Below are positions 23,535-35,566 of a DNA stretch of 64,000 nucleotides, one piece after another. Made by a program: the position numbers and the translations under genes. Position 1 is the first letter of the stretch. Each line of letters opens with the position of its first letter. The DNA is from Acanthaster planci (taxonomy: Eukaryota > Echinodermata > Asteroidea > Valvatida > Acanthasteridae). Under the pieces are notes generated by a model. That model searched no databases, was not told where the DNA came from, and saw nothing but the letters and a program-made list of their open reading frames with translations. The stretch is from positions 1,969,579 to 2,033,578 of the forward strand of contig NW_019091381.1 of assembly GCF_001949145.1 (NCBI RefSeq), written 5' to 3'.

Positions 23535-26180
23535 GAAGACGTTTACACACTTGTGTGTGTTTTCTGAGTTATCAAGAGTTTTGACTGGTACTCGCCAAAT
23601 TAGCGAGGGCAGCCGGTCGGCCACCACCTGCAACGGGCCACGATGGTTACTCAGGTGTAAGGACAAAGATAAACTCTTCTACTGAAAAAGGGTCGCACGT
23701 GCATTTAACGGCTGAAAATTATGATAATCAGACGCATTAATTTGCTTAACAATTTATGGTCGAAAATTTTGCCCTTAGATGACGGCTAAGCAATGAATTA
23801 TGCAAATAACGATAAGTTACATGCATAATTAAGTTACCCACAGTGTTTATAATTATACCATCACAAAGAGTACTTCTATCACCCTACAACTGATTAAAAT
23901 CAAGCGCTCATTCCATGACAAGCCACAAAAACTGAGGCTCAACAGTATTCTACAGGTTCCATCTCGTGCACTGCAACAAAAGTATCACAGTGCCAAATGA
24001 ACACAGCGTTGCATAATCATTGATTTATTTTATCAATATTGACATCACACGGCGGCAATTTTTCACGGTGGTAAATTTAATTACTCTGCAGAAGTAGACG
24101 GACCTACATGAACAATAGGTGCAAGCGAAGCTCTCACGATTTTCCAGCGATATATTTAAAGCACAAACCAGTACTTCGGCTGATGTGCCCTGGAATTATC
24201 ACTATAACCCTCAGAGCTCTGAGGAATTTTCCATTTGTGAAGAACTTTTTCCGCACCTGTGCCAAGAAAAGTGATGTAGTGTCTCGCATAATATTGGAGT
24301 TTCCTCGCGAAATGAAAATTCAGAACAATACCGTCTGTTGAATGAATTGAATTCCTTCGAAGTGTCGCACCAGTGCGTGAAAAGATGTCACAACTGGCGA
24401 CTTGGTCGTCCTGTAACTGAGTTTCGGAAGTTTAAGTTGAAAAAACCCGGCTGAACAAAGCAATCGATAATGTTTATAGAGTAGTTAGCACTGAACCAAC
24501 TCAGCAAATTTACTGGTCCTAGCTGAGGATACCACTTCTTTAAGAAAACTACAATTAACAAATTCAATAACTACCTTATAATTATGGTCTGATGTTTGCT
24601 GTCTGAAATTCTCGGAAGGCATACCTGTTTGTCTAATTTCCAGCACTGGTCATCGGGGCATTTTCTCCTTATATATATAAAAAAATAAAAAAAATCGTGA
24701 GGCTGCTCGATTCATGGGAAAAAAATTACCAAGCAGAGACGGTCCACTTGATTCATTATTAGTCAAACGGATGAATAGAGGCTTCGTCGCAGTAAAGATT
24801 GGTTCGGGAGATAGCGTGTGTGGCCTAAGGAAACTTCTATTATTAGTCTGATCCGGAGAGGTCTGATCGACTTTTAAAAAACAAAAATCGTAATATTACC
24901 GACGTATACTTAACGAAATGGAGGAACGTAAAGGTCTCTATGACACGGATCACGGTCCATGTAGGTCGGCGTTGATGACGTCATAGGCCACAGTCATGTC
25001 GATTTGTCGCGTATTGCCGGTATGCTGCTCAGCGATTCCGAAAAAAACTTTGCTAAAAAGCCTGATGAAATGTACCAAATCAGATCGAATGTCCTACTTT
25101 CCGAACAGAAAAAATCATTAAGCGAAATACATTTCCTGAGAAACAGCTGTATGAAATTGGCCTTCTCATTAGAATAATAGAAAAACGGAAAGAAAAAAAC
25201 CAATGTTCAGTTAGAGATAAAATAATTCGTTTAGATCAAGAAACCTTATAGATATCTCAAATCAAACTTCACGATGGAATTTCCCAATTGTCACGCTTTT
25301 AAGGGAGAGTTTCCCCATCAAGACACAGGTTGGCGCAATATCCGGTATCCTTATCATTTACAAGCAAACCATAAAATACTCGACGATCAACCGGCGAACG
25401 TTTGTGGTAAATACAATTATTTCTGCCGGCCTTCACTCACCTCTTTGTTAATTATTCCCAACTTTACAACACCGGCTCCTTACCAGCAAGTCCAAAGTGC
25501 TTGTAAAAAGATTACTGAATTACACTTCGAGCCCCTAACGACGAAATGAACTTTCTGGGCTTCTGTTGATTCAATTCACCTGACAACTTGGCAATTAAAC
25601 GCTTAACAGAAACTAATTAGTCTTAATTGCTCTTGATGTTTTCCTTTTTTTTCGTTTCAGTCGACACTGTCTTCAAAAACAAACTCTCAGAATTTAGGGA
25701 CTTCGATAATTATTTGCTTTTGGTTTATTTTTGCCTCGGGATATTCTGAACCATTCTGAAATCCTTTAAAATGAGGCCCTGAGCTATTAATCTCTTCTTT
25801 CATTTGTGTAGGGGTTGCACAGGCGATAACTCATGCCAGTATAAATGCAAAGAAAGCTTTCTCAAATTGACAGTTTTTATAGCTAACCCCTACATTAGTG
25901 AAAACGTCGGACTTAGTTAACTGCAGATTTTATCGGAGTTTATTGGAGACTGCAATCTTTCCATGAAATAATCCTTGTGCCAAAGTGAAACGTCATATCA
26001 TAAATGCTGGATTGCTAGTCATTTTGGTGGCAAAATATACATTGGCCAATGAGATTAAGACTATTCATATCGCTGATCACATCAGTAATTTTGCCTTTTT
26101 TTCTTACTGCCAAAGCTCTGTTGCCTGTTACAAGCTTTGTGTGAGTAAGTAATCCGTTCTTATTTCATTTTGGATATCAG
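23535..26180. other. Non-coding; one unassigned 91-codon frame
   Basis: An ATG at 25274 opens 91 codons to 25549 on +, with even composition but no motif, and a GTGAGT donor on the opposite strand (25438) overlaps it. Otherwise nothing is supported. Confidence 0.3.
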
Positions 26181-26283
26181 GCGACAACATTTTTCCTATT
26201 AAAGCATCATTTCGAGCACTACTTACGGACATCCTTCGAGCGTTGTGCCCTGCATGACTTCGTTTGTTCGGGATTGTTCTCAG
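26181..26283 (+). CDS. Exon-like segment, unknown protein
   Basis: A pyrimidine-rich acceptor (TTCATTTTGGATATCAG) is followed by 103 nt open in frame 0 and a strong donor CTCAG|GTAAGCT; the segment ends in phase 1. The peptide starts ATTFFLLKHHFEHYLRTSFE and continues RCALHDFVCSGLFS. One of the other two frames is open for 25 codons before a stop. No family recognised. It shares strand with the candidate exons at 26821 and 27780, which suggests but does not show one gene. Confidence 0.3.
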
Positions 26284-26820
26284 GTAAGCTGGTTTTTCTT
26301 GATCCATGATTACGGTTATGGCTTTCCCATGCCACCCTGTTCCCGATTATGCCTGTTCCCGTATCATGCTTCGTCTCCTAACCCCAACTCCCAGCGGGGG
26401 AGTCTGATCTCGGCGCAACGGGTTCCAACTAGATAAGTCCAAATGTTTTCGGTGAATGATAAGTTGTTGACGTAGTATGGCTGATGTACGTACGCCCTGC
26501 TGTTTCCCCCTCCGCTCTCAGCAATGTAGATCCAGCAACCGAGTCACTCGGTAATATGTGATTTACAAAAGTCCTGACGAGCCGCCGATAGTTGTTCTGC
26601 TTCTACTTCCCCGGAGTGTCTTCGTCTATGAAAAGCAGCCGACATCGGCGTTTCAAAGATCACTCATCCTTGAGAAAGCTTCTTCATCTTTTGCGCAGCG
26701 TCGTCATCGTCGTATGCGATGTAAAGCACAAAGCAATTTGATAGCTCCAGCTTTTTTATATGATTTTTTTTTCTCGATAGAGAGGTGTGAAATTTGCGGA
26801 GATGGCTTTTTTTCTGACAG
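26284..26820. other. Possible intron
   Basis: If the exons on either side are real this is their intron. It ends in a strong polypyrimidine tract (CTTTTTTTCTGACAG). An 89-codon frame crosses it without motifs. Confidence 0.25.
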
Positions 26821-26847
26821 GCGATGAAGGAAGAACGGGGTGCAGAG
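26821..26847 (+). CDS. Candidate 27-nt microexon
   Basis: A strong acceptor (GGCTTTTTTTCTGACAG) and a consensus donor (GCAGAG|GTGAGT) enclose exactly 27 nt, which would add nine codons without changing frame. Read after the phase-1 end at 26283, it encodes a D-E-G-R-T-G-C-R core without a stop; in frame 0 it reads AMKEERGAE. Microexons of this size are known in metazoan genes. Chance pairing of two good sites in 64 kb is quite possible. Confidence 0.25.
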
Positions 26848-27779
26848 GTGAGTTTACGACGTGTGGCTTGTAAGGACAAAACTTGGTGAAGGTACGGGAC
26901 AGCCGTGGGCTGCACACGCGAAGCGTAACCCGCCGTAGGTGCGATAGGTCACCCCGGCACGATTGAAGCGCGTGACTGAAGATTCACCCCTTCCGTGCCA
27001 ACCGAGGGGACCGCACAAAGGCGAGCCGATAGACCCTAACAAGGAACTTGCCAGCATGTAAATGACTTGTGATGCAATTACACACACCCGCCCGCCGTCT
27101 TGCTGTGCTTTATGGGAATCGGCCAGTTCTGCTGCGTTGTAAGCGCAAGACCACCGAGCCGGCGATTTCCCCATAGGGTAACTGTGAATACCAGCACGCA
27201 AAAAAGCAACCGGGCATTTGGACATAAATCCATTACAGGCAATGTGTTGGTATACGATTGGTAAACTCCAGCTGATTACGAAAAGCCCACTTTATGTATT
27301 AAGCACTGAATTGTAGAGAAGGGAGGATGACACAGAAACGTCATAATGCACGGACAGATGCCTCCTTACGCCCCCTCAAACAACGCATGATAATTCCCGT
27401 AAACAGCCAGCAAACTAAGAACCAATGTGCTATTTCTCACATATAAAACACTGATTTTAACTCACCCTGGTCTCCCTGTCCTGTGGCTCTATAAAGAACA
27501 CGGATTTCTCCTTTCTGTGTTTGTCCTTCCTGCTGCATTTTGTCGTCGGCGTGTTCACAAAATCCATCCGGCAATGGTTTCTGTTGGAATGATTTGCCAT
27601 GCCTGGCAGCCTACGTGTGGTCTGCGGCGGAGGCCCCAAAACTATTCCTTATTGCACTATACCAGCAGATTTCTAATTGGCCTTGTCACGGCTAGATTAA
27701 GATGGATAATACATTCATGTTTCTTCATAAGCCAGAGCTGTTCACCATTGAAAGTATACTCTTTCTGTTTCACCTGCAG
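26848..27779. other. CpG-rich segment then possible intron
   Basis: The interval 26850-27200 is rich in CG dinucleotides and open in several frames on both strands (123 codons on -, 26854-27225), so the frame length there is uninformative. A promoter or exon could lie here; no splice-bounded frame was found. Confidence 0.25.
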
Positions 27780-27876
27780 CAGGAAAAATCACGATGCCAC
27801 CGACAAATACCTGCTGTTGTCATATCAGCTTGTTTTAGGCCTCCAACATGAGAAAATAAGGATGTCCACGCAACTG
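27780..27876 (+). CDS. Exon-like segment with tandem acceptor
   Basis: A strong acceptor tract (CTTTCTGTTTCACCTGCAG) is followed directly by CAG, a NAGNAG tandem acceptor that would allow a 3-nt choice of start (27780 or 27783). The frame (NHDATDKYLLLSYQLVLGL, then QHEKIRMSTQL) is open and ends in phase 0 at CTG|GTGAGG. It lies within a 178-codon open frame (27427-27963). The peptide is helix-like with Leu spacing; no family recognised. Confidence 0.28.
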
Positions 27877-29278
27877 GTGAGGCGACCGGCTCTGGTGGCC
27901 AACTATTTATATGTCCGCGCTACTTCTCATATCTGTGGCGATTTTTGGATAATTATTTTTTGATCAGTTTCTGCAGGGAGGCTCTGGCATTGTAAATTAA
28001 ATTAGCGGAATTAAATGGACGAAATGCGTGCCGGGAAAGCGCATGTATATGTAGCCAAGGCCGAGGCCAACTGTGACAGTGTGGGGGGGGGGTTGAAGTG
28101 ACCCGGCTCGCCGTCTTTTCGAAGTTATTGGAATTTCATATTTCTCTGGTTTTTAGTTGCATCACAGATTGATTTTAAAATCCTTCATCCAGACAACCTG
28201 GTCACCTGACCTGTTCTCGAACCCCGACACCACACGTGGAAACTTCACAACAGCTTGAACAGGCAATTTGCAAACCACTTTCTGTCAATAAGCCAACCTC
28301 TGAATGAAGGATAATGTATTGGTATTTCTCCAGCTCTTTTTATTCCTTCGTTTTAAAGATCACTTTCCTCACTTGAAGCCAGTCTTGTGCGTTTTCCCTC
28401 GAACGAATATTAGTACAGAAGATTTAATTGTTAGGATAGCCGCAGCTCAAGATATTCCCATCACTGCTTCGGACAGAAACGTATGACAACAATCTTGGTT
28501 TTGGTTGACAAAGGCAAGAAATCCTCCCCTAGGCCAGACAGACCATGGGTACTCTACACAAAATGCTTTACACCGTCAAGGGCACCTCATCGCGCCGATC
28601 ACTACCTTGGGCTCGATGGCGGCAGGAAATCGCCTATGCGGACGCCAATATGAAAAACAGCAGACTCCACAGCAATTTACATCGTTGATAGCATGTATAG
28701 GCACTCATGGATACCACACTCCTAGGCAATGTCAAGCAATAACAGGAGGTTTTCCCTGTTGACATCAAAAGACCTGAAAACAAGTGAACAAGTGGCAAAG
28801 TTCCATGTTTGCGGTGGCACATTTCCATCACTGACCAAATTGGTAGTGGCACACCCTCGCACAATACACATAATCATGGCCTATTGGCGCTTTTACGAGA
28901 CTCGGATATCAATATTTAATTCATCTACATGATTAACACGGAGCAAGTCACCTGAACACGTTCATTCATATTGATTATTTTCGATCGATTCCCATTGATG
29001 AACCTAATGATTACCCACGCGTGGCAGAGATACCGGTATTAAACAAAAAACGTCATTGTCATGATTAAATATGTAAATAAATTGAGTCAGGTCTGACATT
29101 ACAGCAACAAAACATCATTTGTCAAAGGACTACTTGATGTACCCATATATGAGGAGAAAATAAAAAGCTTGGCCCGAAATAATTTACCACCCGGTTTGGG
29201 TCGAGTCGTTTTTTTTTTGGGCTGAATACTGCAGACAGAACAAATGCTGGTAGACAAGTCGTGCACATGTAATTAGTC
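27877..29278. other. Unassigned; overlapping frames at 28.5-28.9 kb
   Basis: Between 28505 and 28932 frames on both strands are broken by single stops in a way that suggests an old decayed coding repeat, but no domain could be named. Otherwise nothing. Confidence 0.25.
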
Positions 29279-29683
29279 ATGTGTGATAAGTCAAGTATTG
29301 AACATAGCATATTGGCCTTTTTACATGGGATTCCGGATTGGGCCGTTGCTTTGCAAAGTAGAACAAAAAAAATAATATTTCATAAACTGGTAGAATTCGG
29401 TCCTGTTTACTGCACCATTGACAGCAGTGACTACAGGATTGCTGCTACAGGAGCAGCAGGAAAAGAACAAACATTTTTCAAAATCGGTTACTCAAGACAG
29501 TTTCTTCCAAGGACTGTTTCTGTACTTGACATTGGGAAGTTATTCATAAAAGCTATATCACAGCAAGAGAAGGAAAGGGACAAAAGAAGAAACAAGGGTT
29601 ACTGTGAGAAGCCAATTAGCAACAAACTTCAATCTAAAATGAAAAACAAAACAAAACCAAAACAGACAGTTGGGTGTGCATAG
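29279..29683 (+). CDS. Intronless 134-codon ORF, unknown protein
   Basis: An ATG-initiated frame of 134 codons ends at TAG. The middle part (GPVYCTIDSSDYRIAATGAA, then FFKIGYSRQFLP) has balanced composition, and the C-terminus is strongly basic and Lys/Gln-rich (EKERDKRRNKG, KMKNKTKPKQ). The preceding sequence, across a run of T at about 29210, has further open pieces in other frames, as if the ORF were the tail of a longer, frameshifted gene. It may be a decayed transposon ORF, a retrocopy or chance. No family recognised. Confidence 0.25.
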   Translation: MCDKSSIEHSILAFLHGIPDWAVALQSRTKKIIFHKLVEFGPVYCTIDSSDYRIAATGAAGKEQTFFKIGYSRQFLPRTVSVLDIGKLFIKAISQQEKERDKRRNKGYCEKPISNKLQSKMKNKTKPKQTVGCA

Positions 29684-32600
29684 AAGTCAACCGTCAACCT
29701 GTAAGAAACTGTTGTGTACATACAATTGGTTTGGTCTGGTAATTTGTTCAATGACGATACAGATAAGATGTTATTTCATGTTTGCAGTAAACACGAAATG
29801 AAACGTCCCGCGAATCATGGTGACCTTCACAGATGATGCTACAAATAGATTTTGATGCAAGGCCATTTAAGTAGAGTCTGTCTAATTATGAAGTAACCAT
29901 ATGTTCCTAATTGCTTCTCGTGCTGTCTAATTGATGGGAATGTTAAGGAACGTCAACAGGGAGACAATAGTCACAGTACACAGAGTGCGCCGGTATTTAC
30001 AGCTCAGATATGACTTTGTATGCGATTATTATTAGATTTTAAGCTAACCAAATGGTGTCTGACGACTGAGTTGTAGTGTATCGCCATATTGCAGTTCGTT
30101 CCATGTTATGCAGCACAGTACGTGTAATTGTTATAAGAAGAATCACCCCATTAGGCAAGGATTTTATTTAGACGAAAAAAGAGAAAGGAAGGCAATTCCG
30201 TCTTCAACGAATTCTGGGTATTTGTTTTAAACATGTAGGTTCGGGGGGGACTTGAAATGGTAGTCGCAGAATAATTTAAGGCCAAGTGTCTGTTTTCCCC
30301 TGTGAAATGGAAATGCTCTGCACTATTCATTATATTGTACAATGCCGAATGCATTTTTCACGGAATACATTACAAATGTAACTCACATGGCGAGGTCGAA
30401 CAATTCTGAATGTGGGCCGGTTCATCCTTCCATATTGAATTTTGCCTGCGAATAAGACGCGCAAGGGATGACCGCAGATTGTGCCGAGAAACCTCGCGTT
30501 GATAGTGCGGTGAGTGCGGAGATGTTCCGGGGGGGGGGGCTTTGAACGCTCCGTAATTTGCTCTAGACCAGCCTGCCGGCCGGCAGAGGAGGAACAAAAG
30601 TGCACAAAACGACCTTTACCCGCGCTCCACCCATGGGCGTATGACCTTCACGCCGAAGGATAGCTGTTAAGACCACGCACTCGATTGAATTATTCAGAGG
30701 AACAATCGAGGTCAACCCCACGGTATAAAAATGACACCATTTCCACGTCGTTCCACACTTAACGTGTGCAAAATTTATCCTCTCATTGTATGCCATTTTA
30801 GAGAAGACATTAATAAAAGCAGAAATCCGCTGTACCTTGTCTGGTACAAAGAGGAATAACCCAAACCTTGGAGACAAAGATAACTCACCTTCAGACCCAG
30901 TACAGAAATTGTGTGTCCTTTATTTCTTAGCTGGCTCTGGTGTTGAACCTGATCACTTGACATAAAATGAGTAGATATTACTCTTCACACATAGCGACTC
31001 GAGAATTCTTCGATGAGTGTGATTCAAGTGGGTCCATGATTTTTTTTTCAGATTTTTAGAATTGTTCGAATCATCAGAATTCTATTTGACGAAAGAACAT
31101 TATGCTCCACCACTGGCCTTGTTTCTTGTAATATTAGCACACTTAGGCCTAATTACTTCTATCCTTAAAACAATTTTGCAACTGTTGTTTAACAATCGCT
31201 CAAGACCATGATATACTTGAACAATTTAATTATTTGCTAATATTCGGGGTTTTTTTTATATGTTTTACCTGGGTTTCGTTGCATTAACAAATTTGACTAA
31301 GTGATTTTAGCGAACAATTGCTGCTTATTGCCAATGAATTTGGGACCATTTGCCTATTTTGGGGGTTGATTTGTACAAGACTGTGATGAGTTTTGACATT
31401 TTGCCAGTGTTTGGCAGAATGTCACCTCACGCCGTACCCACCAATCTCCATAAGAACACTGTTTACGACCTCTCGCGAGAACATACCGTGACATGGCTAG
31501 ATAGGTGCTTAGGAAAAAAGAAGTAAAATTGTTGAAAAAATTCCTGGGGAATTTATGTTTTTTTAAAACTTGTTTCGTTTTTGTGACTCCAAAGTGTTGT
31601 TTAAGGATTGGGAATAAATATGTGCTTTGCTTGGTCTTAAACGAACGTTTAAGACCTCTCTGGAGAGTGAGTGTTGGCGATGTCCCCCGCCTTCAGCTCG
31701 GGCATTATCAATGTCCATTCTCCTGATCCATTCAAAAACAAGCAGACTGGCTAAGCGCATATTTATCCCTGCAATGAAATGTGAATAATTCCTGAAAACA
31801 GCCAGTAATTTGATATGTGCAGATTTCAAATCATTTGATCAAAGAGGTCACTGTACTTTCCTTGGTTTGATAAGCATTCACCGCAGAGGATTATTTTTAT
31901 GAAAAACAATTATGATCCGCCAAACAAGGACATTGTAATTAAAAGTCCCTGAAACCAGCAACACATTTGCATACTGTGTTTATGCATTATTCATGCTCTG
32001 TTCATGCTCGTTGGATACATTGTACAGGCCCGCTGGTACTACGTCAGTTCATGTACGAGTGGTGTGCTGTCGGGGACGGTGAAGCACTGTTTCTGGTATT
32101 ATGCTATTTTTTTGGTTTACACACATTTGTTTGTGTCTTTGATTGGGCCAGTGTTGTTGTATTATCACCGTAATAATGCCGGCATGATGACAGTAGGTTG
32201 GTTTTCACACAGAGGTTTTCCTCTCTTGCCAAAATGAGATCGGAAATCTGATGTTTGCGCAGGACAACATCGGCCCATAGCAAATTACGGACAGTGACAT
32301 TCTTGGAGTGTGCGAATACGGCGTTTTCTAATTCTGCATCGCCATAGGCATGACAGGGGAGACCCTGCAGTTATAGACGTTACCCATACAGAAATAGATA
32401 GCTTTCCGGAAAATTTCTTCCAAAATGTCAGTACAAAATATGATACTTCCTACCAATTATTCATTTTAGTTGAATTTGTTAAACTAACGTGAAATTCTTT
32501 GTTGGTGGAGACAAATGTCAGTGAAGTGAAATGTATCATGACGCAATAAAATGTATTTCACTTCGTTCACTTGCATTCGTAAAATACATTTACCGTGGTA

Positions 32601-33108
32601 TAACAAAACAATTGTTGCCTGTACATGTGACGGGGTCCATGGGTTTTGTACACCCGAGGGGGCATATGGCGCCTATAACATATACGTTAGTTTTATATGA
32701 GACCAACCCCAGGAAGCACCGTTACTATGGTACTGCCGCATGCGCGCATGCGTCATTACCTTGGGCGCGCGCACTTTGGCAAGTCGCGGCACCGTATTGG
32801 TTAGGGAGGAATGTAACGCTTGCGTACCACTTGCGTGCGAACAGGATGGCCCCGCAATAATGGCTTCTAATTGTGTGTAAGAAAAACGCATATGTGCTCG
32901 CACTGTGCGTGCTTTGTCATACACCCGCACTTAAAATACAATATCTTTCCGCAATTTATTCGAGAAAGAAAAATATGGCTTCCCTACAGTTTATGTTGTG
33001 GCCTTGTTTTGCAAAACTCAGTGCTTTGCTTTATGTTACGCGTAAAAATACAAACACTTTTTTTAGAATAATTACAATTCTGCTGAGGTCCAAAACGTAA
33101 CCATAAAA
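29684..33108. other. Non-coding; CpG-rich patch at 32.64-32.86 kb
   Basis: GCATGCGCGCATGCG near 32740 is NRF1-like and the patch is CG-rich, so a promoter is possible, possibly for the + frame at 33109. AAGTGAAAT / ATTTCACTT near 32530-32567 form a short inverted repeat. Hydrophobic frames at 31967-32237 reflect T-rich sequence. Confidence 0.3.
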
Positions 33109-33399
33109 ATGAGTCAAATTAATATCTGCCGGCATTCTGTTGTTTACAAGGTGTCCGATGGAGGTTATGTTAACATCGCGTACACGCGTTACGTAGTGCT
33201 CCGTGCGATCAGTATCTTGTGGAATAAACAAGAGTTTTTAGTGCTTATCCCTGTGGATGAGACGAGGATTTCATGGGATCTTCCACGCAAGCCTGCCATT
33301 TATTGCAGGTGCCCGAAGAGATTTTTTGTGTTCATTGAAGCGCTGACCGCCATGCTACGCCCCATTCAACTTGTGAAGGCGGCGAGCAAAAGAGTTTAG
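33109..33399 (+). CDS. 96-codon ORF, unknown protein
   Basis: An ATG (AAAATGAGTC) opens 96 codons to a TAG. Codon choice is mixed with many CG-containing codons, unlike the AT-rich flanks, and the peptide has alternating hydrophobic segments (YVNIAYTRYVVLRAISIL, EFLVLIPVDETRISW) and two Cys in CRCP. The CpG-rich, NRF1-like patch ends about 250 bp upstream. Length alone is not significant and no family was recognised. Confidence 0.25.
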   Translation: MSQINICRHSVVYKVSDGGYVNIAYTRYVVLRAISILWNKQEFLVLIPVDETRISWDLPRKPAIYCRCPKRFFVFIEALTAMLRPIQLVKAASKRV

Positions 33400-35017
33400 G
33401 GTTCTCTCACCTGTACGGACAGGATTAAAAGGACAGTTTCTCTGGTAAGAACAAATGGTTATAAGAGGCCAGTGCCAGGGTTCTTAATTAGATGCTTGCC
33501 GTTTTGGTCGTATTAGTTTTGGAAGTGCTCCATAACACGAGCTGAGATTAATTGCAAGGGCTATCAATCCCCTCAAGATTTTGCTTCTTGCTTGAATTGT
33601 TACCCCCTCCCCCCAAAAAAATCACTCTTCTGGAGCAAAAATGAGGGACTGTTCCACTTCCGTATAGAGATACGTCTCCGTCCTCAACAAAGTCCGCGTG
33701 TCAGTGGTTGAGAAAGAGCAGAAGTGTGAACGTCAACGACACTCTCTATCAAAAAAGCTCTGGATGTGGCGGTTGTTTACTGCTGTGCAAGTGATGTTTT
33801 AGGCGCAGGAACATTCTCCGGCAGGTTTATTTGTACACTGGGGTCATAATTTGGCTGGGCACTGTTGGACGGGGTCCGCCAAAATGAAACCCGCTCGTCA
33901 TGTCACTGCACTCTCCCGCCGTTTATTTGTCCCCCTCGGTTTTAATTTCGGGCAAATCGGTTTATGGTTCGGTGTTGACCTTTCTTCCATCCACAATTTT
34001 GCAGAAATTATATAGTCTCCGCCACTGTAGTGGGCTTCACGCTGATAAGAGTACAGCCCTCGCCCGGGCAAAGAAATGCCTACCGGAACTGTGATTGATC
34101 GGCCAAGCAAGAGCAACTGACATCCCTAAATCTTATCTTGATCTTTTTCGACGATTGAAAGAATTGACTCTTATTAATAGAGCAGTTTTAGGCGAGGGTA
34201 ATAGATTCCGCGCCGAATCCTAGCCATTCCAGTGATTCTTCTTAAGCCGGTATATGCCTACGTGCGTTTTACCGAACAGTTTGACCTCTGCCTTCATCGT
34301 GGCTTTTGTCGTCATAACTGTTTTTTTAATGACCTGCGACTCGTAGTGATTTTTTCACAAATCGAGATACGACGGACTTGTAAGGTACGTACATTGGTGC
34401 ATATTTTCATATCCAAAGACGCATATTTGTGTAGGCCTACGAAACACTTGTCCGCATGTCATGTTAATGTTATGACACACGTACAAAATGTGATAAACAT
34501 GCCCCCAAGTACGAGGAGGAGTCTTTGGTTTGATTAATTTTATTTCACCATGCTAGAAGAAAGAGAAAGACGCGCTGCAGACCCCCTCCCCAAAAGGAGA
34601 AAAATATGGATTCTTTATCATGCTACTCAGTAGCAGCTACCTGAGTATGAAATACTGTGCTCTTAACCTTGTCTCTTAGATTTTGCAGTCTGCTTTTAGT
34701 TTGGGGATAGGAGCGTGTACTTTACTTAGCATCGTGCAGAAAAGATTGGTTTCAAAACGATAGTTTATTAGTGAGTGGTATCTTGTGAATGAAGAACGTT
34801 ACGTTTGCTCAGCTCACAGCAAAAGAGATGATGCAGACGCCGCTTAATAGACTATGCACGTCACACGTGAACTTGAACTAAAATTAGTGAGATGAAATCC
34901 CGCCGCGTCGATTCGTCCTTCCGGTCGTAGATTGCTTGCAATAAAACTCATATCCTCAACGCTGAGACGACTGCGATCGACTCTGCACTTGTGGCAATTA
35001 AAGTCACTCTATGTACG
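33400..35017. other. Non-coding stretch
   Basis: No supported exon, RNA or repeat. A 101-codon frame (34232-34537, +) has no motif. Confidence 0.4.
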
Positions 35018-35032
35018 CCTATAGAGGGCGCT
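35018..35032 (+). promoter_or_regulatory. CTCF-like motif
   Basis: CCTATAGAGGGCGCT agrees with the CTCF core CCASYAGRKGGCRSY at all but two positions. CTCF is present in most bilaterians; occupancy here is unknown. Confidence 0.28.
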
Positions 35033-35339
35033 TACAGGCATCATCAGAAATCGGAGAACATTTTTGTCTTAATACGTAGTCTGACTCCCAGGGGTGGTTG
35101 GACGGGCGCGTTAACATCAGGTAGTGTAATCGCCAATACGATCTGCTCTCTCTTCGTCACTGTCTAATTGTGGCTGGCCATATGTCCATGTTGAGGTAAA
35201 TCTGACCAATCGAAGGAGATATTTCTGCAAATTTTGACGGCCAGTATAGGAAGAAAGTAGGCAACAAGAGAGCAATCCATATAAAGTGGTGAGATTTCTC
35301 CATACAAGTGCTCACAACTCTGAGAGTTAACTGCTAACA

Positions 35340-35566
35340 CTCTGGTGTAAAAAAAACGCTTCTTGGTGTCACTTGGTGTTGCATATCAAAATGTGCTACT
35401 TTAAGACTGCTGGTGTTACTTTATACATGTACAAGTGTTACAGTGCAATGGAGGGTGTTAAAAGTAACACCAGTGCTTTTGAAATAACACTAAAAATTGT
35501 ACCACCGGTGAAAAGTGTTGGAATCGTACTCTGATAACACCAGTTGTTTTTCTGTGTTGAAGGATA
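35340..35566. repeat. GGTGTTA-rich degenerate repeat, MITE-like
   Basis: About a dozen variants of TGGTGTTA or its complement occur in roughly 230 bp, in both orientations, with a central palindrome GGTGTTAAAAGTAACACC at 35454-35471. The outer ends (ACTCTGGTGTAAAAAAA and TAACACCAGTTGTTTTTCTG) are loosely inverted. This looks like a decayed foldback element, possibly related to the GTGTTTA-rich block at 19.05-19.29 kb. Confidence 0.4.

Noticed and set aside
27427-27963. 178-codon plus-strand ORF as a whole gene
   Set aside because: It starts at GTG, and most of it shows no motif; only the splice-bounded part 27780-27876 was kept as a candidate.
28505-28932. Possible decayed retroelement coding block
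   Set aside because: Broken frames on both strands suggest decay, but no reverse transcriptase, integrase or gag-like motif could be identified.
31967-32237. Hydrophobic overlapping frames resembling membrane segments
   Set aside because: The hydrophobicity follows from T-rich sequence; no splice sites or conserved pattern.
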